Source: Culex pipiens pallens (lineage: Eukaryota > Arthropoda > Insecta > Diptera > Culicidae). Taken from it: DNA of 64,000 nucleotides. The notes under the pieces are model-generated. The model was not told the origin of the DNA, did no database searches, and was given only the letters and a program-made list of their open reading frames with translations. Made by a program: the position numbers and the translations under genes. Every line of letters begins with the position of its first letter. The stretch's first letter is position 1. Positions 59,871 through 64,000 of this stretch are shown piece after piece. Location: NCBI RefSeq assembly GCF_016801865.2, contig NC_068938.1, positions 209,649,734 through 209,713,733 of the forward strand, read 5' to 3'.

Positions 59871-61800
59871 AATTTTATGTATTTTAGAATTTTAAAATTT
59901 TTGAATTTTAGAATTTTAGAATTTTAGATTTTTAGAATTTTAGAATTTAAGAATATTTCTAATATTGAATTTGAGAATTTGAAAATTTTAGAATGTTTGA
60001 ATTTAACAATTTTAGGATTTCAGTATTTTAAAATTTTTGAATTGTGGTATTTTAGAATTTTACTATTTTAGAATTTTAGAAGTTTAGAATTTTAGAGTTT
60101 TAGAATTATATAATTCTTGAGGTTTATAATTTTAGAATTCGAGAATTTTAATTTTTTTGAATAATTGAAATTTACAATTTTAGAATTTAAGAATTTTAAA
60201 ATTGTAAATTTTTAGAATCGTGGTATTTTAGAATTGTGGTATTTTATAATTCAGAATTTTACTATTTTAGAGTTTCAGAAATTCATAATTTTAGAATTTC
60301 AGAATTTAAGAATCATATAATTTTGAAGTTTATAAGTTTTGAATTTGAGAATTTTAAATTTTAGAATCTTAGAATTTCACAGTTTTACAATTTTAAAATT
60401 TCAGAAATTAACAATTTTAGAATATCAGAATTTTAAAATGTCAGCATTTCAAAATTTCAGGATTTTAGAATTTTTGAACTATATATTTTTTAAGTTTATT
60501 ATTTCAGAATCAGTGCAAATGCACGAATGTCGACTGTTTTAGAATTTCAAAAACTAAAAATTTATAATTTCAGGATTTTATAATTTTTGAATTAATATTC
60601 TGAAATTCTAAAATTATAAACTTCAAAAATAATAGTTTATAATTTTAGAATTTGAGAATTTTTAAATTTTAGCATGTTAGAATTTCAGAATTTTACAATT
60701 TTATAATTTCAAAATTTTACAATTTACTAATTACAGAATTTTGAAATTTTAGAATTTTAGATTTTCAGAAATTTAAAATTTTGGAGTGTTAGAGTTTTAG
60801 AATTTTGAAATATCAAAATTTCAGAATTTTGGAATTTTTTAATAATAGAAATGTCAGAACTGTAGATTTTTTAATAAAAAATTTAAAAACTTTCTAATTC
60901 TAGAGTTTAAGATTTTTAGGTTTTGAAATTTTAGTTTTTGTTTTAGAATATTTGGAACTTAGAATATTTGAATATAAAATTTTGAAAGTATAGATTTGAA
61001 AATTTAAGAAATTTTAGAATTCTTGAATTAAAAAACTTCAAAGTTCTAGAATTAAAGATTTTTAGGATTAGAAAATTTCAGTGTTTTAAGATTTGTTGTT
61101 TGTGTTTGTGTTGTTTAAAAAAATGTTAGTATTATCGAATTTTAGAAATTTAGAATCTAAGAATTTAAAATTTTGGAAGGTTAGAATTCAAAATTTTAAA
61201 ACTTTAGAATATTTGAATAAAAAATTTATAAACTTCAGAATTCTAGAATTTTGGTTTAGGTTTAGAAAATTTCAGTGTTTTGGAATTAAAGAATTTTTGG
61301 AAGTAAAGAATTAAAATCTTAAAATTAAGAAACTTTAGAATTGTAAAGTTTTCGGATGTTTATTTAAAAAAAATCAATGCCTTGAAATTTTGAAATTTGA
61401 GATTTTTTAATTAAAAAACTTTAAATGTTAGAATTAATAACTTCAAAGTTCAAAATCAATAGTTTTCTAGAATTATAGATTTTTTGGTTTTGAAAGTTTC
61501 AGTGTTTGGAATTTCAGAAATTTTGATATTTTTGCATTTTGAATTTAAAATTTTGGAAAGTTAGAATTTAAATGTCCAGAATTGGAAAAAAATAGAATTT
61601 GAGATTTTTAGGTTATAAGAATGTTAGTATTCGAATTTTAGGAATTTTAAATTATAGAATTTCATAAGTTCACAATTTTAGGATTCAAGAATACTTCTAG
61701 AATTTTAGGAATGTAGAATTTATGAACTTTAGTATATTAGAATTTGCGATTTTCAGGTTTTAAGAATTTTAGAGTTTTGGAATTATAGAGTTTTTGAAAT
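59871..61800 (+). repeat. 8-bp satellite, zone C: decayed AGAATTTT-derived DNA
   Basis: The sequence is still dominated by TTTAGAATTTTAGAATTT-like clauses, but substitutions and indels break the 8-base phase progressively to the right. This is the pattern of an old array edge beside a young homogeneous core. Confidence 0.8.
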
Positions 61801-62010
61801 TAGAATTATGGATTATGGATTAGAGTTTTGTGGTGAGTGTAGCAAAGTGTGTGTGTGGATATTCAGCGCCTTGACCAAGATGTACGGATGATGTTGGCCG
61901 GGCCGCTTTCCTTGCCGAGGTGGCTGAAGATCCAGTGGAAAAGGTCGGCGACACAGTCTGTGGTGGAATAAAGGTCGATTAGATCGATTGATTATGAATT
62001 TTGGGATTGA
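61801..62010 (-). pseudogene. Short coding-like remnant left of the GGA tract
   Basis: The minus strand reads DCVADLFHWIFSHLGKESGP followed by ANIIRTSWSRR and a stop. It is protein-like and lies on the same strand as the CDR2-like fragment. It may be the distal part of the same captured gene, but I cannot place it in a family. Confidence 0.35.
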
Positions 62011-62454
62011 GGAGGAGGAGGAGGAGGAGGAGGAGGAGGAGGAGGAGGAGGAGGAGGAGGAGGAGGAGGAGGAGGAGGAGGAGGAGGAGGAGGAGGAGGA
62101 GGAGGAGGAGGAGGAGGTGGAGGAGGAGGAGGAGGAGGAGGAGGAGGAGGAGGAGGAGGAGGAGGAGGAGGAGGAGGAGGAGGAGGAGGAGGAGGAGGAG
62201 GAGGAGGAGGAGGAGGAGGAGGAGGAGGAGGAGGAGGAGGAGGAGGAGGAGGAGGAGGAGGAGGAGGAGGAGGAGGAGGAGGAGGAGGAGGAGGAGGAGG
62301 AGGAGGAGGAGGAGGAGGAGGAGGAGGAGGAGGAGGAGGAGGAGGAGGAGGAGGAGGAGGAGGAGGAGGAGGAGGAGGAGGAGGAGGAGGAGGAGGAGGA
62401 GGAGGAGGAGGAGGAGGAGGAGGAGGAGGAGGAGGAGGAGGAGGAGGAGGAGGA
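62011..62454 (+). repeat. (GGA)148 trinucleotide tract
   Basis: A 444-base purine-only strand, pure apart from one GGT near 62117. All six frames stay open (Glu, Arg, Gly on plus; Ser, Pro, Leu on minus), which creates spurious long frames of poly-Glu, poly-Arg, poly-Ser and poly-Pro. It lies inside a degenerate gene fragment and may have grown from a short Ser or Glu codon run. Such a tract could form triplex DNA. Confidence 0.97.
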
Positions 62455-62524
62455 CGCACCACTTTGGCCACAGGCGGGAGTGCTGAGCTGCTGCTGCTGT
62501 GAGGAGGGCGTTGGCGAGATGAGG

Positions 62525-63060
62525 CTACGGTTGTAGATGGTCACCGAGGTCCCGTTCTACTCGCCGGTGGCCGTTCAGTTGGGTGAAGAGGTGCTGACCA
62601 AACGGATTCTGATCGTCCAACAGTGGCAACTGATTGCTTGTTATCCGCCGCCTTCTTCTACATCCCAAAGATCTCCCGGAACAACTCCCGGTGCGACGGG
62701 CTGAACCGGAACCGCGAGTCAATCACGGCTTGATCCTCGTAGATGCTGAACTTGCAGTCCTACGGTCCGCCATCGTGCACAAAAAGTTCCTCGGCCGTTC
62801 GTCCATCTGCGTCGTCTTGCTGCTGATCTTGTCCGAGAACCCGGAGCTGATTGTTTCCGCCTCGGAAAAGTCCATCGGCGTGCGCAGCTCAATCTTCCGC
62901 CGCGTCGTGCCCCCGTTATTGCTCTGGCCGTCTTCTTGCTGTTGATCCGACGCCCACCCTGCTGTTGATCCGACGACTGCTGCGTCTGGCCTTGGCCTTG
63001 CTGCTGCTGCTGCTGCGGCGGGGTCACTCCGGTGGAGGTGGAGGACGCCTAGCCGATTTC
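62525..63060 (-). pseudogene. Fragment resembling centrocortin/CDR2-family protein, frameshifted
   Basis: The minus strand, read across three frames, gives a consistent protein remnant: TPPQQQQQQGQGQTQQSSDQ, then RRKIELRTPMDFSEAETISS and GFSDKISSKTTQMDERPRNF, then DCKFSIYEDQAVIDSRFRFS and HRELFREIF, an in-frame TAG after FGM, KKAADNK, and finally LPLLDDQNPF. At least three frameshifts and one internal stop separate the pieces, so it is not functional. The order and wording (acidic SEAETISSGFSD block, FSIY block, RELFREIF helix, LPLLDD) resemble my recollection of insect centrocortin/CDR2-like coiled-coil centrosomal proteins. That family call is from memory and moderate. The fragment is intronless and lies inside the TIR-bounded segment 56151-63305. 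Confidence 0.6.
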
Positions 63061-63305
63061 GACAAAAAAAACACAAACTGCCACGATCGCTCGGTTGACG
63101 TTTTGATTAATTTAGGCTGCGTTTTGACAGTTGTTACGCTCGGGGAAATCGTAGGGGACGGTTGCCAATTTTGAGAACAAAATGTTTCAAAATCGAAGAG
63201 AATGTTGTCGATTTTGAAAACATTGTCGATCAAATCGAAAACAATCGTTGTTTTCGATTTTATCGCAACTTGTTTTCGGTTATGCGGACCGGATTTCTAT
63301 CCGTG

Positions 63306-64000
63306 AGGAAATGCTAGAAAGCCCCGTGAGTGTTCCCCGAGTTTCATGGTAATGACGGCGAGAAATGTCGATGAAATGGGCATAAAATGCCCATTGAGCA
63401 GAGAGAACGGGACCGTTGGGCTGTAGGTTGTGTTTGCCCGAGTGTGGAGGTGTTGAATATTGAATTATATTGTGGGTGAGAGAGGGTGGCCATTTTCAAC
63501 AGGTGTTTTTGTTTTTGCCGGAAACTGTGGGGCAGTTGAATCGCAGGGTTTGATTTCAATTTCGATTTTGAATTTAATTAGGATTGTGAAATCGTGTTAT
63601 GAAATTCGTTTTGACAGGTTTGAAATCTATTTGATTTAGCAATCATTTCCCCCAGTTCAAATCGCAATTTAGTATGGATTTGCCAAAGACAATATCTTTT
63701 TCCAATCAAATTTACTCAAGCGACCAAATTCGTCTCCCCAAAAACACAAAGACTCTTTTGTCTTTGTTTTCACACTTTTCCCAGCTGGGAAAAGCAGCTT
63801 ACAGCTTTGAGGGGTGGGGGCTTTTGATTACTTGACAATTCTTCTCTCTTTAAAAGGGAAATTTTCCTCGGTGAGTTGTAAACAACAACAGCTTTCCGGC
63901 TACCGCAATCACCACCATCACCTGGGGTTTTCCTCCCACACGAAGAACGAGAGTGGAGTAATAATTGCGAAATTGTGTATTGCTGAGTGAAACACAGAAA
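63306..64000. other. Unannotated flank
   Basis: There is no supported gene. It contains CCCAGCTGGGAAAAGCAGC, with an E-box palindrome, near 63780, and otherwise unique-looking sequence to the window end. Confidence 0.4.

Larger units (their letters stand above)
56151..63305. mobile_element. TIR-bounded 7.2-kb segment with satellite, GGA tract and captured gene fragment
   Basis: The left end CACGGATAGAAATCC is matched exactly on the right by GGATTTCTATCCGTG (63291-63305). The next bases (TGTCCG and GGTCCG) continue the match with one change, giving 20 of 21. Subterminal blocks on both sides share a CGACAA(C)ATTGTTTTCGATTTT-like theme. No flanking duplication was found (GTAGGTTA on the left, AGGAAATG on the right), so either the duplication has decayed or the ends belong to two copies. 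There is no transposase frame. Confidence 0.65.

Noticed and set aside
61813..62544. Open frames of 159-243 codons made of poly-Ser, poly-Pro, poly-Glu or poly-Arg
   Set aside because: They are six-frame readings of the (GGA)148 tract, all frames are open at once, and the flanks are a frameshifted pseudogene.

Overview
The window looks like a stretch of a dipteran, most likely mosquito (possibly Culex), nuclear genome. The evidence is AT-rich intergenic DNA, short introns with GTAAG donors, dense nested DNA transposons and miniature elements, tRNA-derived SINE sequence, microsatellites, and a decayed copy of the metazoan gene RACK1. The species-level guess comes from my memory of mosquito repeat families, not from a search. 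I see no bacterial operon, rRNA, CRISPR array or intact tRNA gene.

Genes are sparse. One protein-coding locus is convincing: a minus-strand gene with exons at 5285-3693, 3360-2989 and probably 2901-2868, encoding a Ser/Glu-rich coiled-coil protein that I do not recognise. Its first visible exon has an apparent reading-frame break near 5174. Two gene remnants are recognisable: a minus-strand RACK1 pseudogene (28060-27501) and a frameshifted minus-strand fragment resembling the centrocortin/CDR2 family (63060-62525).

Layout. 1-2867: AT-rich, no gene. 2868-5285: the coiled-coil gene. 6640-8900: 125-bp repeats in a head-to-head (inverted) arrangement. 11402-14264: a TIR element rich in TTGTTATT motifs, interrupted by a near-perfect palindromic element (11608-12959). 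15845-16167: a 12-bp microsatellite. 17386-25539: a hAT-type element with a perfect 8-bp target duplication whose body is about 6.3 kb of an almost error-free 8-bp satellite. 26147-32508: the two ends of a second TTGTTATT-type element, with the RACK1 pseudogene, a mariner-type MITE and a SINE between them. 32845-33956: a second hAT-type element. 38214-41706: two TTAA-flanked elements, one split by a retroinsertion. 43730-45072: a second palindromic element. 50773-53293: a TIR element carrying a 164-bp minisatellite. 56151-63305: a TIR-bounded segment holding about 5.3 kb of a second, related 8-bp satellite, a 444-bp GGA tract and the CDR2-like fragment.

The most unusual feature is that the two large 8-bp satellites have related units (GAATTT plus two variable bases, same strand) and each sits inside a different TIR-bounded element. 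This suggests that DNA transposons here carry, and perhaps seed, large simple satellites.
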